Origin: Algibacter pectinivorans
GTDB lineage: Bacteria > Bacteroidota > Bacteroidia > Flavobacteriales > Flavobacteriaceae
Direction of reading: 5' to 3'
DNA: 64,000 bases
Assembly: GCF_900112595.1 (NCBI RefSeq)
Contig: NZ_FOMI01000004.1
Coordinates: forward strand, 248,001-312,000
The notes beneath the pieces are model-generated. The model saw nothing but the letters and a program-made list of their open reading frames with translations, had not been told where the DNA came from and did no database searches. Each line of letters begins with the position of its first letter. Position 1 is the first letter of the stretch. Shown here piece after piece: positions 18,676 to 28,174 of this stretch. The translations under genes were made by a program, and so were the position numbers.

Positions 18676-21600
18676 ATGAGACAAATAAGAAACTTAAAAA
18701 AGACGCTTCTATTATTAATAGGGTTTTGTTTTGCATTAAATTTAAATGCACAACAAAAGACAATAACTGGTGTGGTTACCTCTGAAGCAGATGGTATAGG
18801 ACTTCCAGGTGTTAATGTTATTGTTAAAGGAACAACTACAGGAGCATCAACAGATTTTGATGGTAATTACTCTATAAACGTAAGTGGTAGCGATGCCGTT
18901 TTATCTTTTAGTTATGTTGGATACGTCGCTAGAGAGGTTAAAGTAGGAAGTAATAATACAATTAATGTTGCCTTAGTTGAAGATTTAGCGGCGCTAGATG
19001 AGGTTGTGGTTGTAGGGTATGGTGCCAGAAAAAAGAGTGATTTAACGGGATCTGTATCTGCAGTTAAATCAGATGAGCTAACGGCTTTTCCTGTCTTAGA
19101 TGCCGAACAAGCATTGCAAGGTAGAGCAGCCGGTGTTAACGTGCAATCTAATAATGGTGGTGAGCCAGGTGCTCCTATTAGTATTTCTATTAGAGGTAAT
19201 ACGTCTATTAATGCGAGTAGTTCACCTCTTATTGTTGTAGATGGTTTTGTTGGTGGAAGTATGCCTCAAGCAGGAGATATTGAAAACCTTCAAGTTTTAA
19301 AAGATGCATCTGCAACTGCTATTTATGGTTCACGAGGTTCAAACGGTGTTATTTTGGTAACTACAAAAAAAGGTAGAAAGGGTAAACTAAATGTTGAATT
19401 CAATTCTACTTATGCTATTCAGAATACTTCAAATAGATTAGATTTATTGAATGCAAACGATTTTGCAGATTATCAAAACCAGATAAGAGCAAATCAAGGT
19501 AATACGAATCTTTTTCCTCAAGGATCAGCAGATACAGACTGGCAAGATGAAATATACAGATCTGGAAATACTTCAAATAATCAACTGTCTTTTTCTGGAG
19601 GTTCTGAAAAAGTAAATTATTATGCTTCTGGTACTTATTTTCAGCAAGATGGTATACTGGTTAATTCTGGTTTTGAAAGAGCAGTATTCCTATCAAATTT
19701 AGATGCACAAGTAACCGATAAATTAAAATTAGGACTTAATTTAACGGGTACTTTAAGTAAGAAGAATGGAGTTGCTACGCAATCTACAGGTGCAAACGGT
19801 GTTGGTGCAGGTGGTGATGATGTTGTGGCTTTAGCTATGCGTTTTGCTCCAGACCAAGGCGTATATAACGATGATGGTACTTTTTCTGTAAACGACAGAA
19901 TTGGAGATCCAGTAGATAATCCATGGGCTGTTGCAACACAAAGAGATGATGATACGGAAACAGAAAAATTTAGAGCAAACTTTTATGCTAATTACGAAAT
20001 TGCTGAAGGCTTAACTTTTAAAACAACCTTTGGTTTAAGTAGTGATAATAATTTTAGAGGACTTTATTTGCCTCGTACCTTACAAGTTACAGCTGGAGGC
20101 GTTGGTGGAAGAGCTATTATGACTCAAGATAAAACTAAAAATATCTTGAGTGAAAATTACTTAACGTATAACAAAGACATTGGAAATGGAAATTTAACTT
20201 TATTGGCTGGTTATTCGTATCAAAAAACGACTAATAAAGGGTTTTATAGTGAAGGTACTGGGACCATTTCAGACACTTTTTCTTATTATGGATTATATAC
20301 TGCTACAAATTTACTTAATGGTGAAGCTGGTGATATTTATACAAATGAAACAGAAATTCAATCTGTATTTGGAAGGGTTAATTATGATTGGAATGATAAA
20401 TATTTATTTACTGCAACAGTAAGACGTGATGGAGCTTCTAACTTTGCCGAAAATGAAAAATATGCGCTTTTCCCATCTGCAGCTTTAGGATGGAAAATTT
20501 CTAACGAAGATTTTTTAAGTGATAGCGAAACAATTTCTAATTTGAAATTAAGAGCTAGTTATGGTGTTACCGGTAACCCATCAATTAGTGCATATCAATC
20601 TTTAGCCAGTTTAGCTAGTATTTATGCGTCCAACAATGGCGAAACAGTTGCTTCAGTTACTCCAAACCAGCCGGCCAACCCAGATTTAAAGTGGGAGTCG
20701 TCTTATCAAACAAATGTAGGTTTAGATTTAGGTTTACTAAACAATAAAGTGTCACTTTCTTTAGATTATTATAATATCGATACCAAAGATTTAATAATGA
20801 TAGATAGAGGGTTGCCTTGGTATTTAGGTTTCTACAATGATGAAATATTAAAAAACGTTGGAGAAATTAACAATAAAGGATTTGAAATTTCTTTAAATAC
20901 AAGAAATATTACAAACGATGATTTTAGTTGGACTACTGATTTTGTTTTCTCAAAAAATAAAAATACTGTAGAGAAATTAATAAACGGCGATGATTATTTT
21001 CAAAATGGTGCTCCAAGTTATTTTAGTGTTAATAACAATGTTTTATTAAGAGAGGGTGAAGAAGTAGGTCAATTTTGGGGATATGATTACGCAGGTGTAT
21101 ATCAAGGTGGGGCGTTTCCGGAAGGTACTGCAACAATTGAAGACGGTGTAGCTGGTGACCCTTTATTTTTAGATTTAGATGAAAGTGGTGATATTACTAA
21201 TGATGATAGAAAAATTATTGGTAACCCTAACCCCGATTTTACGTGGGGTATCACAAATAGCTTTAGGTATAAAAACTTTGATGCAAACATATTTTTTCAA
21301 GGTTCTCAAGGTGGAGAAATCTTTAATATGACTGAAGTACAGTTAAACAATGGTGATGCTAATACGACTTATGGGTATTTTAATAATGCTTGGACACCTA
21401 CAAATACGAGCACTAACCAACCTCGAGTAGGTAACAATAGTTTTAGAGAAGTGTCTTCTCGTTTTGTTGAAGATGGAAGTTATATTAGATTGAAAAATAT
21501 AGCCATAGGCTACAATTTTCCTTCTGAAGCTATTGAAAAAATAGGTGTTGAGAGACTAAGATTGTCTATTAGCGCTCAAAATTTATTGACTATTACAAAT

Positions 21601-21741
21601 TATTCTGGTTTAGACCCTGAAGTTAATTATTTTGGTTCTGCTGGAAATAATAACACAGCAAGTAATACGGTTAGAGGTTTTGATTTTGGTAATTATCCAA
21701 CGGTAAAATCGGTGAATTTTAGTCTAAATGTTACATTTTAA
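18676..21741 (+). CDS. SusC/RagA-type TonB-linked outer membrane transporter (second locus)
   Basis: The product has 1021 residues: a signal peptide ending LNLNAQ, a CarboxypepD-regulatory-like domain (about 28-105, with GIGLPGVNVIVKG), a plug beginning near LDEVVVVGYGA and a large beta-barrel ending SLNVTF. It pairs with the SusD-like protein encoded 44 nt downstream. No glycoside hydrolase or lyase is adjacent; the nearest catabolic genes are kdgK and eda. This and its uronate-type operator boxes suggest uptake of uronate-containing oligosaccharides, as in alginate or pectin loci of related bacteria, but the substrate is inferred. It has a clear promoter at 18583-18613. Confidence 0.92.
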   Translation: MRQIRNLKKTLLLLIGFCFALNLNAQQKTITGVVTSEADGIGLPGVNVIVKGTTTGASTDFDGNYSINVSGSDAVLSFSYVGYVAREVKVGSNNTINVALVEDLAALDEVVVVGYGARKKSDLTGSVSAVKSDELTAFPVLDAEQALQGRAAGVNVQSNNGGEPGAPISISIRGNTSINASSSPLIVVDGFVGGSMPQAGDIENLQVLKDASATAIYGSRGSNGVILVTTKKGRKGKLNVEFNSTYAIQNTSNRLDLLNANDFADYQNQIRANQGNTNLFPQGSADTDWQDEIYRSGNTSNNQLSFSGGSEKVNYYASGTYFQQDGILVNSGFERAVFLSNLDAQVTDKLKLGLNLTGTLSKKNGVATQSTGANGVGAGGDDVVALAMRFAPDQGVYNDDGTFSVNDRIGDPVDNPWAVATQRDDDTETEKFRANFYANYEIAEGLTFKTTFGLSSDNNFRGLYLPRTLQVTAGGVGGRAIMTQDKTKNILSENYLTYNKDIGNGNLTLLAGYSYQKTTNKGFYSEGTGTISDTFSYYGLYTATNLLNGEAGDIYTNETEIQSVFGRVNYDWNDKYLFTATVRRDGASNFAENEKYALFPSAALGWKISNEDFLSDSETISNLKLRASYGVTGNPSISAYQSLASLASIYASNNGETVASVTPNQPANPDLKWESSYQTNVGLDLGLLNNKVSLSLDYYNIDTKDLIMIDRGLPWYLGFYNDEILKNVGEINNKGFEISLNTRNITNDDFSWTTDFVFSKNKNTVEKLINGDDYFQNGAPSYFSVNNNVLLREGEEVGQFWGYDYAGVYQGGAFPEGTATIEDGVAGDPLFLDLDESGDITNDDRKIIGNPNPDFTWGITNSFRYKNFDANIFFQGSQGGEIFNMTEVQLNNGDANTTYGYFNNAWTPTNTSTNQPRVGNNSFREVSSRFVEDGSYIRLKNIAIGYNFPSEAIEKIGVERLRLSISAQNLLTITNYSGLDPEVNYFGSAGNNNTASNTVRGFDFGNYPTVKSVNFSLNVTF

Positions 21742-21785
21742 ATGTAAACTAAATAAAAAATATTTTAATTTTAAAAGAAAAAATT

Positions 21786-23333
21786 ATGAAAGCACACAAA
21801 TTGTTATTGTTATTGATAGGGTTATCAATAATGGGATGTTCAGATTTGGAAGAAGAGCCTGTAGGCTTATTGTCCCCTGAAGGATTCTTTCAAACTCCAG
21901 ATGACATACAAGTAGCGGTAAACGCCTCTTTAACTCACGCCATTAACGAAGAGGTATGGGGAAGAAAGCTGTCTGTAGCATTAATGTTACGTTCTGATAT
22001 GGTTAATCTTAATTCAACTCAGACAAGAAGAGTAGAGATGAATATGCACACCATTACTGGAGATAATGAAATGGTATTTGATCCATGGACAAGAATGTAT
22101 CTAGGTATCGCTGCTGCAAATAACGCTATTGCAGGAGCAGAACAAGTTGCTGTAGATGATGCTGTTAAAAACCCAGTAACAGCTCAAGCATATTTTGCAA
22201 GAGCATTTTATTATTTTCATTTAGTAAGACTGTTTGGTGATGTTCCTTATATAGATGAACCTATTTCTGATTTATCCGAAATAGCCACAGCTTCTAATGT
22301 AAATAATACTCCAGAAGCTGAAGTTTATGAAAAAATTATTTCAGATTTGGAATTTGCTGAGCAATGGTTAACGAATACATCGACTCTACAAAGAGGAACA
22401 CCTTCTATAGCTGCTGCAAAATCATATTTAGCATTAGTATATTTAACAATGGCAGGTGATACTTCTGGTAGTCCTTATTTTCAAATGGCTTATGATAAAG
22501 CTAAAGAAGTAATTACCAATAAAGGAACTTATCAAATAGATTTAGATCCTGATTTCCAAACGTTGTTTAATGCTGAGAAAATTGATGGTTCTCCAGAACC
22601 AATCTTTGTTTTAGATTATAATAATAATGAAGCTCCTGACAATGCTTATGACCAAATAGCACCTATGACAGGAATTAGAGGTGATGATGATGGCGGAAAT
22701 GGAGGTTGGTCGGTTGCAACGCCTACTATAGCTGTATACAATTCTTTTGATCCAGACGATTATAGAAGACGAGTAAGCTTCCAAACAGAGGCATTAATTG
22801 CTGGAGAAACTGTAGATTTTACAGAATTTACAACTAGTGGACATGAGCATGCAGTTAATGCGCCATATATCGCTAAATATTTACGTTTCCCTGGAGCTTT
22901 CGCAAGAGGAAATAAAAGAGCAACTAGCCATAATTATTCTATGATGCGTTATGCAGAAGTATTATTAATTGCAGCCGAAGCAGGTGTAGAAATAGGAGCA
23001 GCCGATGCAATAGACTTTTTAAACGAAGTAAGAGGAAGAGCTAGAAATGGTGGAGAATCTACAAATGGAGGTTATGTTACAGAAACCATTGCACCAAGTG
23101 CGGTTCCTGCAGACCTAGTGTCTATAACAGTTGCCGATGTAATTGAAGAGCGTAGAATTGAATTAGCCTTTGAGTGCAAAAGATGGTACGATATTAAGAG
23201 AAGACAGTTAGGAGACCAAGTGTTCGGCGCTTCGGGTTATGAAGGTGCTAAACCAGACTGGAATGCTTCTGTTGATTATGATACACCAATTCCTCAAGAT
23301 GAGATTGATAGAAACCCTAACTTAGGTAATTAG
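21786..23333 (+). CDS. SusD/RagB-type glycan-binding lipoprotein (second locus)
   Basis: This 515-residue lipoprotein has lipobox LSIMGC, the SusD helical fold signature EAEVYEKIISDLEFAE, and the RRIELAFECKRWYDIKRR motif near the C-terminus. It is the extracellular lid of the preceding SusC transporter. A good terminator lies 108 nt after the stop, so the transcript appears to hold only susC and susD. The degradative enzymes must be encoded elsewhere. Confidence 0.92.
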   Translation: MKAHKLLLLLIGLSIMGCSDLEEEPVGLLSPEGFFQTPDDIQVAVNASLTHAINEEVWGRKLSVALMLRSDMVNLNSTQTRRVEMNMHTITGDNEMVFDPWTRMYLGIAAANNAIAGAEQVAVDDAVKNPVTAQAYFARAFYYFHLVRLFGDVPYIDEPISDLSEIATASNVNNTPEAEVYEKIISDLEFAEQWLTNTSTLQRGTPSIAAAKSYLALVYLTMAGDTSGSPYFQMAYDKAKEVITNKGTYQIDLDPDFQTLFNAEKIDGSPEPIFVLDYNNNEAPDNAYDQIAPMTGIRGDDDGGNGGWSVATPTIAVYNSFDPDDYRRRVSFQTEALIAGETVDFTEFTTSGHEHAVNAPYIAKYLRFPGAFARGNKRATSHNYSMMRYAEVLLIAAEAGVEIGAADAIDFLNEVRGRARNGGESTNGGYVTETIAPSAVPADLVSITVADVIEERRIELAFECKRWYDIKRRQLGDQVFGASGYEGAKPDWNASVDYDTPIPQDEIDRNPNLGN

Positions 23334-23440
23334 TAACCCTTTTTACATTAGTTGGTTTATATTAATTCTAAGTTTTATTGCGGGTTTTTTGTGAAGATTA
23401 AACCCAAAGAAACAGTTTAATTTAAATTAGTTTGATTTTT

Positions 23441-23480
23441 AGGTTATCCGGTCTGTTTAGGATCGGATAACCTTTTTTTA
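23441..23480 (+). terminator. terminator of the second susCD operon
   Basis: A 10-bp perfect stem, AGGTTATCCG (23441-23450) with CGGATAACCT (23464-23473), has a 13-nt loop and a following T7 run. It ends the susCD transcript and separates it from the FUSC gene. Confidence 0.88.
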
Positions 23481-23634
23481 TACCCTGTATTCAATGATTA
23501 TGTTGCACACCGTTTTAAGTTTGTCTGGGCTCATTAAAAACTACGCTATATCCTTTTGGTTCGGGAATAATTATTATTCTAAATAAATAGTCTTAGCTAA
23601 AAAGACTTCTTAAATTTGAGGCATAAATTTAGGT

Positions 23635-25851
23635 ATGATTAAAAATTTAATTAGATACTTTAAAAGCATACATTTTACTAAAGCCATTTTGGTTGCTTTA
23701 GCCATGGTTACGCCAGTATTAATATCTATTTATTTTTTTAATAGTTTTGAAGTAGGTTTTAGTATAGCTTTAGGTGCAATATTATGTGCCCCTTGCGATG
23801 TTCCTGGAAGTTTAAAACATAAGTTTTACGGTATTTTAACCTCTGTGGTGTTGGTGTTTGTTATTACCTTACTAATTGGGTATTTTAGTAGAACACTTCC
23901 AATAGTTATACCGCTACTAATCGTTTTGGTTTTTGCGGTTTCTTACATTTCGGTTTTTGGTTTTAGAGCCTCATTAATTTCATTGGCTGGTTTGCTTTCG
24001 TTTGTGTTAGCCTTTGCTTATGAAAGCAGTGAAATTACAGTTTTAGAACATGCCTTGTATCTCGCCCTAGGTGGCGTTTGGTATCTGTTTTTAACCATTT
24101 TAACCCAATTGTCTTTGCCACAAGTGCAAACCGATTATTTATTTGTCGAACTGTTATATAAAACATCAGAATTTATAAAAATAAGAGGGAAATTATTAGT
24201 TGAAACCAATAATAGAAATGAACTTTTAGATGCCAATTTTAAACTGCAAATAGAAATAAACGAACTTCAAGAAACCATAAGAGAGGTGATTTTAGAAAAA
24301 AGATTAAACTCTGGTTTTAGTAACAGAACAAGACGACAACAATTGTTTTTTTCTAGAGTTATGGAAATATATGAATTGGCTATTTCCAACACAATTGATT
24401 ATGATAAGTTTGATGCTTTATTTAAAGATCACCCCGAAAAAATAGATGAGTTTAAAGTATTAATTTTTGAAATTTCAGATAGACTAGCTTTTATTGCTAA
24501 GGTGGTTTTAAAGGAAGAGAAGCTTACGTTTAATGATAATTTTAAAGTGCTTCTTAAAAAAATACAGAACCATATTGATATTTACAAGGTAAAAGTAGGT
24601 TTGCCAGAATCAAGAGAAGGTGCCATTCTTTTATTAAACTTTAAAGCTTATCAAGAACGGCAGGTTAGCAACCTAAATGATATCGCTAGAATTTTAGAGA
24701 ATTATTCAAAAAACAATAAAATTAGAGGCATAAAGGATGCCGAACAATTTATAACCCAACAGGATTATGATATAAAAAAACTAAAAGCCAATTTTAGCTT
24801 TAAATCTCCAATATTTAGGCATTCGTTACGGTTAACGCTTACTATGCTCATTGGATTTTTAATTGGCTATGCTATGGAAATGCAACAATCGTATTGGATT
24901 TTGCTAACCATAGTGGTAATAATGCGACCTAGCTATGGGTTAACTAAACAACGCACAGTACAACGGTTGGTGGGCACATTAATTGGTGCCGCTATTGGTG
25001 TGGGTATTGTTTTTTTAACGCAAAACACTATGGTGTATGCCGTAATTGCAGCCTTATCTTTAATAATTGGATTTTCAATTTTAAAACAGAATTATAGAAA
25101 TGGCGCAGCCTTTATTACCTTGTATGTTGTTTTTATGTATGCTTTAATCCATCCAAATGTTTTAATGGCTATTCAGTTTAGGGTATTCGATACCCTTATT
25201 GGAGCTGCTTTAGCTTACGCTGGAAATTATTTATTTTGGCCTGCTTGGGAATCTAAAAATATTAAAGAGTTTTTTGTTAATTCTATTAATGGCATTGCCG
25301 ATTTTTTAAAACAAATAGATATTTTGTATCATGAAAAAGGCGAAGTGTCTACAGCTTACAAGTTGGCCCGAAAAGAAACATTTTTGCAAGTCGCCAATTT
25401 AAATGCCTCATATCAAAGATTGGTACAAGAGCCTAAATCGAAACAACAGAATATAGTTGTTGTTTACGATTTAATTGCCATTTGTAATACCTACTTGTCT
25501 TCGTTAGCATCCTTAGGTATTTATATTCGAACAAATAAAACGAGCAACGTGCCAAAGGAATTCGAAATTTATGTAACTCATATTTTATCAAATCTGGAAA
25601 AAGCTGTAGATATATTAGAAAATAAAGAGTCTAATATTAATTTGGTTCACGAAGATTTGGATAAGGCGACCAAGAATTACGAAAATGATTTTAAAAGTTT
25701 AGTATCTCAACGCGGCGAAGAAATTAAAAAAGGAGTGCCTATTTCTAACGAAATGCGTGCACAATTACATGAAACAAAACTAATATTCGAGCAGTTAAGC
25801 TGGTTATTTAATCTATCGGAAAGTTTAGTAAAAAAAGTAAAACGTATTTAA
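23635..25851 (+). CDS. FUSC-family inner membrane protein (YccS/YhfK-like)
   Basis: This 738-residue inner membrane protein has two blocks of hydrophobic helices (about 15-155 and 395-530), separated by a cytoplasmic helical region, and a helical tail. This arrangement and the motif SYWILLTIVVIMRPSYG are typical of the fusaric-acid-resistance/YccS family, often linked to efflux of aromatic acids. It sits alone between the susCD terminator and the convergent lacI gene, with a possible -7 box TAAATTTG at 23611-23618. A role in uronate metabolism is not suggested by the family; the neighbourhood may be coincidental. The ATG at 23635 gives a normal membrane-protein N-terminus. Confidence 0.85.
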   Translation: MIKNLIRYFKSIHFTKAILVALAMVTPVLISIYFFNSFEVGFSIALGAILCAPCDVPGSLKHKFYGILTSVVLVFVITLLIGYFSRTLPIVIPLLIVLVFAVSYISVFGFRASLISLAGLLSFVLAFAYESSEITVLEHALYLALGGVWYLFLTILTQLSLPQVQTDYLFVELLYKTSEFIKIRGKLLVETNNRNELLDANFKLQIEINELQETIREVILEKRLNSGFSNRTRRQQLFFSRVMEIYELAISNTIDYDKFDALFKDHPEKIDEFKVLIFEISDRLAFIAKVVLKEEKLTFNDNFKVLLKKIQNHIDIYKVKVGLPESREGAILLLNFKAYQERQVSNLNDIARILENYSKNNKIRGIKDAEQFITQQDYDIKKLKANFSFKSPIFRHSLRLTLTMLIGFLIGYAMEMQQSYWILLTIVVIMRPSYGLTKQRTVQRLVGTLIGAAIGVGIVFLTQNTMVYAVIAALSLIIGFSILKQNYRNGAAFITLYVVFMYALIHPNVLMAIQFRVFDTLIGAALAYAGNYLFWPAWESKNIKEFFVNSINGIADFLKQIDILYHEKGEVSTAYKLARKETFLQVANLNASYQRLVQEPKSKQQNIVVVYDLIAICNTYLSSLASLGIYIRTNKTSNVPKEFEIYVTHILSNLEKAVDILENKESNINLVHEDLDKATKNYENDFKSLVSQRGEEIKKGVPISNEMRAQLHETKLIFEQLSWLFNLSESLVKKVKRI

Positions 25852-25864
25852 ATAACTTACTTGT

Positions 25865-26890
25865 TTATGGGTTTTTTGAGGATTCTCGTATAACCAATTC
25901 GGCATCCAAAATTATTTTATTTAAACTTTGTTTTACTGTTTTTTTCTTGGTGTAACCTAAAAAGGTTAAGGCTGCCTGTTTGCCAATTTCGGCACTGTGC
26001 TGGTTAATACTAGTAATAGATGGTGTTACTACTGCGGTAAAAGGTTCGTCGCCAAAGCCAACTAAAGCAATATCATCTGGTACCTTTATTTGTCGTTCTT
26101 TTAAAGCTTGTAAGGCACCTAAAGCAGCATAATCACTGGCAACGTAAACGGCATCTGGTCTTTCTTTTAACTGTAGTAATTGTTCCATTTTTTCTTTACC
26201 ATCTTCGGTAGTTAGACTACTTTCTATTAAAAGCTCGGGTTCTAGCGGTAATTGGTGCTTATTTACAGCATCAATATAACCTCTAATTCTATTGTTAAAA
26301 ATGCGGGTACGTTTATAACCGCCAATATGCGCAATTCTTTTTCGACCTTGCTTTACAAGATGCTCAATAATATCTTGACTGCTTTTGTAATCATTAATAC
26401 CAATATAATCTACATTTAAATCATTTTCACCACGATCAAATAAAATTAAAGGAATGCCTTTTGCTTTAACTTTTTCATAATAATCTAAATCTACAGTTTC
26501 ATTGGCCATAGATGCAATTATACCATCAACTTGAGTGAACAATAAAGTATCAATACTATCGCACTCTTTTTTAAACGATTCGTTAGATTGTGTTATAATA
26601 ATGTTATAGCCTTCTTTGTTCAACACCTCTTCAATATTTTGAATAACAGAAGAAAAAAAGTTACTATTTGTTCTGGGCACAATAACCCCAACCAATTTGC
26701 TTTTTCCTTTTCTTAAGGCACTAGCAAGATGGTTTGGTTGATAATTAAGATTTTCGGCAACTTGCTTAACCGCTTTTTTAGTTTTTTTACTAATTCTAGA
26801 GTCGTCGTTAAGTGCCTTAGAAACCGCTGCAGCAGAGATATTTAAAACATTAGCAATATCTTTTATAGTAGTTTTCTTTTTGATATTCAG
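25865..26890 (-). CDS. LacI-family transcriptional regulator of the kdgK-eda genes
   Basis: The product has a LacI helix-turn-helix (TTIKDIANVLNISAAAVSKA, then a KGKSKLVGVIVP linker region) followed by a periplasmic-binding-protein-like effector domain. It is divergent from kdgK and probably represses both directions through the palindromes at 26897-26930 and 26990-27013. No ATG lies upstream of the HTH. The longest frame begins with TTG at 26950, but a perfect promoter places the transcript start near 26915, inside that frame. I therefore choose the CTG at 26890, giving about 341 residues; a TTG at 26923 or another rare start is possible. The likely inducer is a KDG-pathway intermediate, by inference. 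Confidence 0.87.
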   Translation of the reverse strand: MNIKKKTTIKDIANVLNISAAAVSKALNDDSRISKKTKKAVKQVAENLNYQPNHLASALRKGKSKLVGVIVPRTNSNFFSSVIQNIEEVLNKEGYNIIITQSNESFKKECDSIDTLLFTQVDGIIASMANETVDLDYYEKVKAKGIPLILFDRGENDLNVDYIGINDYKSSQDIIEHLVKQGRKRIAHIGGYKRTRIFNNRIRGYIDAVNKHQLPLEPELLIESSLTTEDGKEKMEQLLQLKERPDAVYVASDYAALGALQALKERQIKVPDDIALVGFGDEPFTAVVTPSITSINQHSAEIGKQAALTFLGYTKKKTVKQSLNKIILDAELVIRESSKNP

Positions 26891-26896
26891 TTTTTT

Positions 26897-26930
26897 TATA
26901 TATTTGCTTAAACGTTTAAGCAAATATATA
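26897..26930. promoter_or_regulatory. 34-bp perfect palindromic operator of the lacI gene
   Basis: The sequence around GCTTAAACGTTTAAGC is a perfect inverted repeat with 17 nt on each side of 26913/26914. The central AAACGTTT is typical of LacI-family operators. It covers the lacI -7 box and the predicted transcript start, which implies autorepression. Confidence 0.85.
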
Positions 26931-26951
26931 GTTTTAACCAATTCAATCAAA
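26921..26951 (-). promoter_or_regulatory. promoter of the lacI gene
   Basis: On the minus strand TTTG (26951-26948) and TATATTTG (26928-26921) are exactly 19 nt apart, a perfect Bacteroidota -33/-7 pair. The start point should be near 26915, inside the operator palindrome and downstream of the TTG that opens the longest reading frame. Confidence 0.78.
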
Positions 26952-26989
26952 ATCTTAAGTAAATAATAGATTTTGATTTATTTTTTATT

Positions 26990-27013
26990 TTTTGGTTAAA
27001 CGTTTAAGCAAAA
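26990..27013. promoter_or_regulatory. second LacI-type operator, before kdgK
   Basis: TTGGTTAAACGTTTAAGCAA shares the TTAAACGTTTAAGCAAA core of the palindrome at 26897-26930 and is a 24-bp inverted repeat with one mismatched pair. It lies 27 nt before the kdgK ATG. The two operator centres are 88 bp apart, which would allow one regulator to control both genes, possibly with looping. Confidence 0.82.
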
Positions 27014-27039
27014 CTAATTTTTTAATAATACTAAATAGG

Positions 27040-28086
27040 ATGAGTAAAGTAGTAACTTTCGGAGAAATCATGTTAAGATTAGCTCCACAAGGATTTTTAA
27101 GGTTTTCGCAAGCAAATAATTTCGACGTTGTGTACGGTGGTGGCGAATCTAACGTAGCTGTTTCTTTAGCTAATTACGGTGTGTCTTGTGATTTTGTAAC
27201 ACGTTTACCAAAAAATGATATTGGTGAGTGTGCTATGATGGAAATGCGCAAAAGAGGCGTTGGTGTCGATAAAATTGTTTGGGGTGGCGATCGTTTAGGA
27301 ATTTATTTCTTAGAAACTGGAGCTGTATCTAGAGGCTCTAAAGTGGTATATGATAGAGCACATTCTGCAATAGCAGAAATCGAATCTGGAATGATTGATT
27401 GGGATGCTGTTTTTGAAGGTGTTGAGTGGTTTCACTGGACAGGTATTACCCCAGCAATTTCTCAAGGTGCTGCCGATGTGTGTTTAGAAGCTGTTAAAGC
27501 TGCAAGCGCTAAAGGTATTACTATTTCTACCGATTTAAATTACCGTGCTAAACTTTGGAAATATTGTAGCGATGCACATAGAGAAAAAGTAATGACTGAA
27601 ATTACATCATATTGCGATATTGTACTTGGTAATGAAGAAGATGCCGAAATGCATTTTGGTATTAAGCCAGAAGGAATTTCTGTGCAAACCCAAGGACACG
27701 ATGTAAAAGCAGAGGCTTTCTTATCGGTTTGTCAGCAAATGATGGAAAAATTCCCAAGAGCTAAAAAGGTAATTACAACTTTAAGAGGGTCTATTTCGGC
27801 ATCTCATAATACATGGGCTGGAGTTTTATATGATGGGAAGAAAATGTACGAAACACGCCAATATCAAATAACAGATATCGTTGATAGAGTAGGTGGTGGA
27901 GATTCATTTATGGGAGGATTAATCTACGGATTATTAAAATACCCAGAAAACGATCAAAACGCATTAGATTTTGCTGTTGCAGCATCTTGTTTAAAACACA
28001 CTATTAAAGGCGACGCTAACTTAGTAACTGTTGCCGAGGTTGAAAAACTAATGGGTGGCGATGCTTCTGGACGTGTAGCAAGATAA
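27040..28086 (+). CDS. kdgK: 2-dehydro-3-deoxygluconate kinase (PfkB family)
   Basis: This cytoplasmic PfkB/ribokinase-family sugar kinase has 348 residues. It probably phosphorylates 2-keto-3-deoxygluconate to KDPG. It starts MSKVVTFGEIMLRLAP, has a VVYGGGESNVA sugar-binding segment, and carries the catalytic base Asp288 in the GGGD form of the GAGD motif (DRVGGGDSFMGG). The ATG at 27040 is preferred over an upstream TTG at 26992 because that TTG lies inside the operator. The KDPG aldolase follows after 88 nt. Pairing with KDPG aldolase and a LacI-type regulator supports the KDG assignment over fructokinase. Confidence 0.9.
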   Translation: MSKVVTFGEIMLRLAPQGFLRFSQANNFDVVYGGGESNVAVSLANYGVSCDFVTRLPKNDIGECAMMEMRKRGVGVDKIVWGGDRLGIYFLETGAVSRGSKVVYDRAHSAIAEIESGMIDWDAVFEGVEWFHWTGITPAISQGAADVCLEAVKAASAKGITISTDLNYRAKLWKYCSDAHREKVMTEITSYCDIVLGNEEDAEMHFGIKPEGISVQTQGHDVKAEAFLSVCQQMMEKFPRAKKVITTLRGSISASHNTWAGVLYDGKKMYETRQYQITDIVDRVGGGDSFMGGLIYGLLKYPENDQNALDFAVAASCLKHTIKGDANLVTVAEVEKLMGGDASGRVAR

Positions 28087-28174
28087 TATATAAGTTTATT
28101 TGTTGAGTTGTTGGGTCGTTTATTCGATAATAACAGCTTAACAAATTTACAACTTAACAAATAATAATTATAAA

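Noticed and set aside
26891-26950. N-terminal extension of the LacI regulator starting at TTG 26950
   Set aside because: It lies over the promoter and operator, and the predicted transcript starts inside it.
26992-27039. Upstream TTG start for kdgK
   Set aside because: It would begin inside the operator palindrome; the ATG at 27040 gives the normal PfkB N-terminus.
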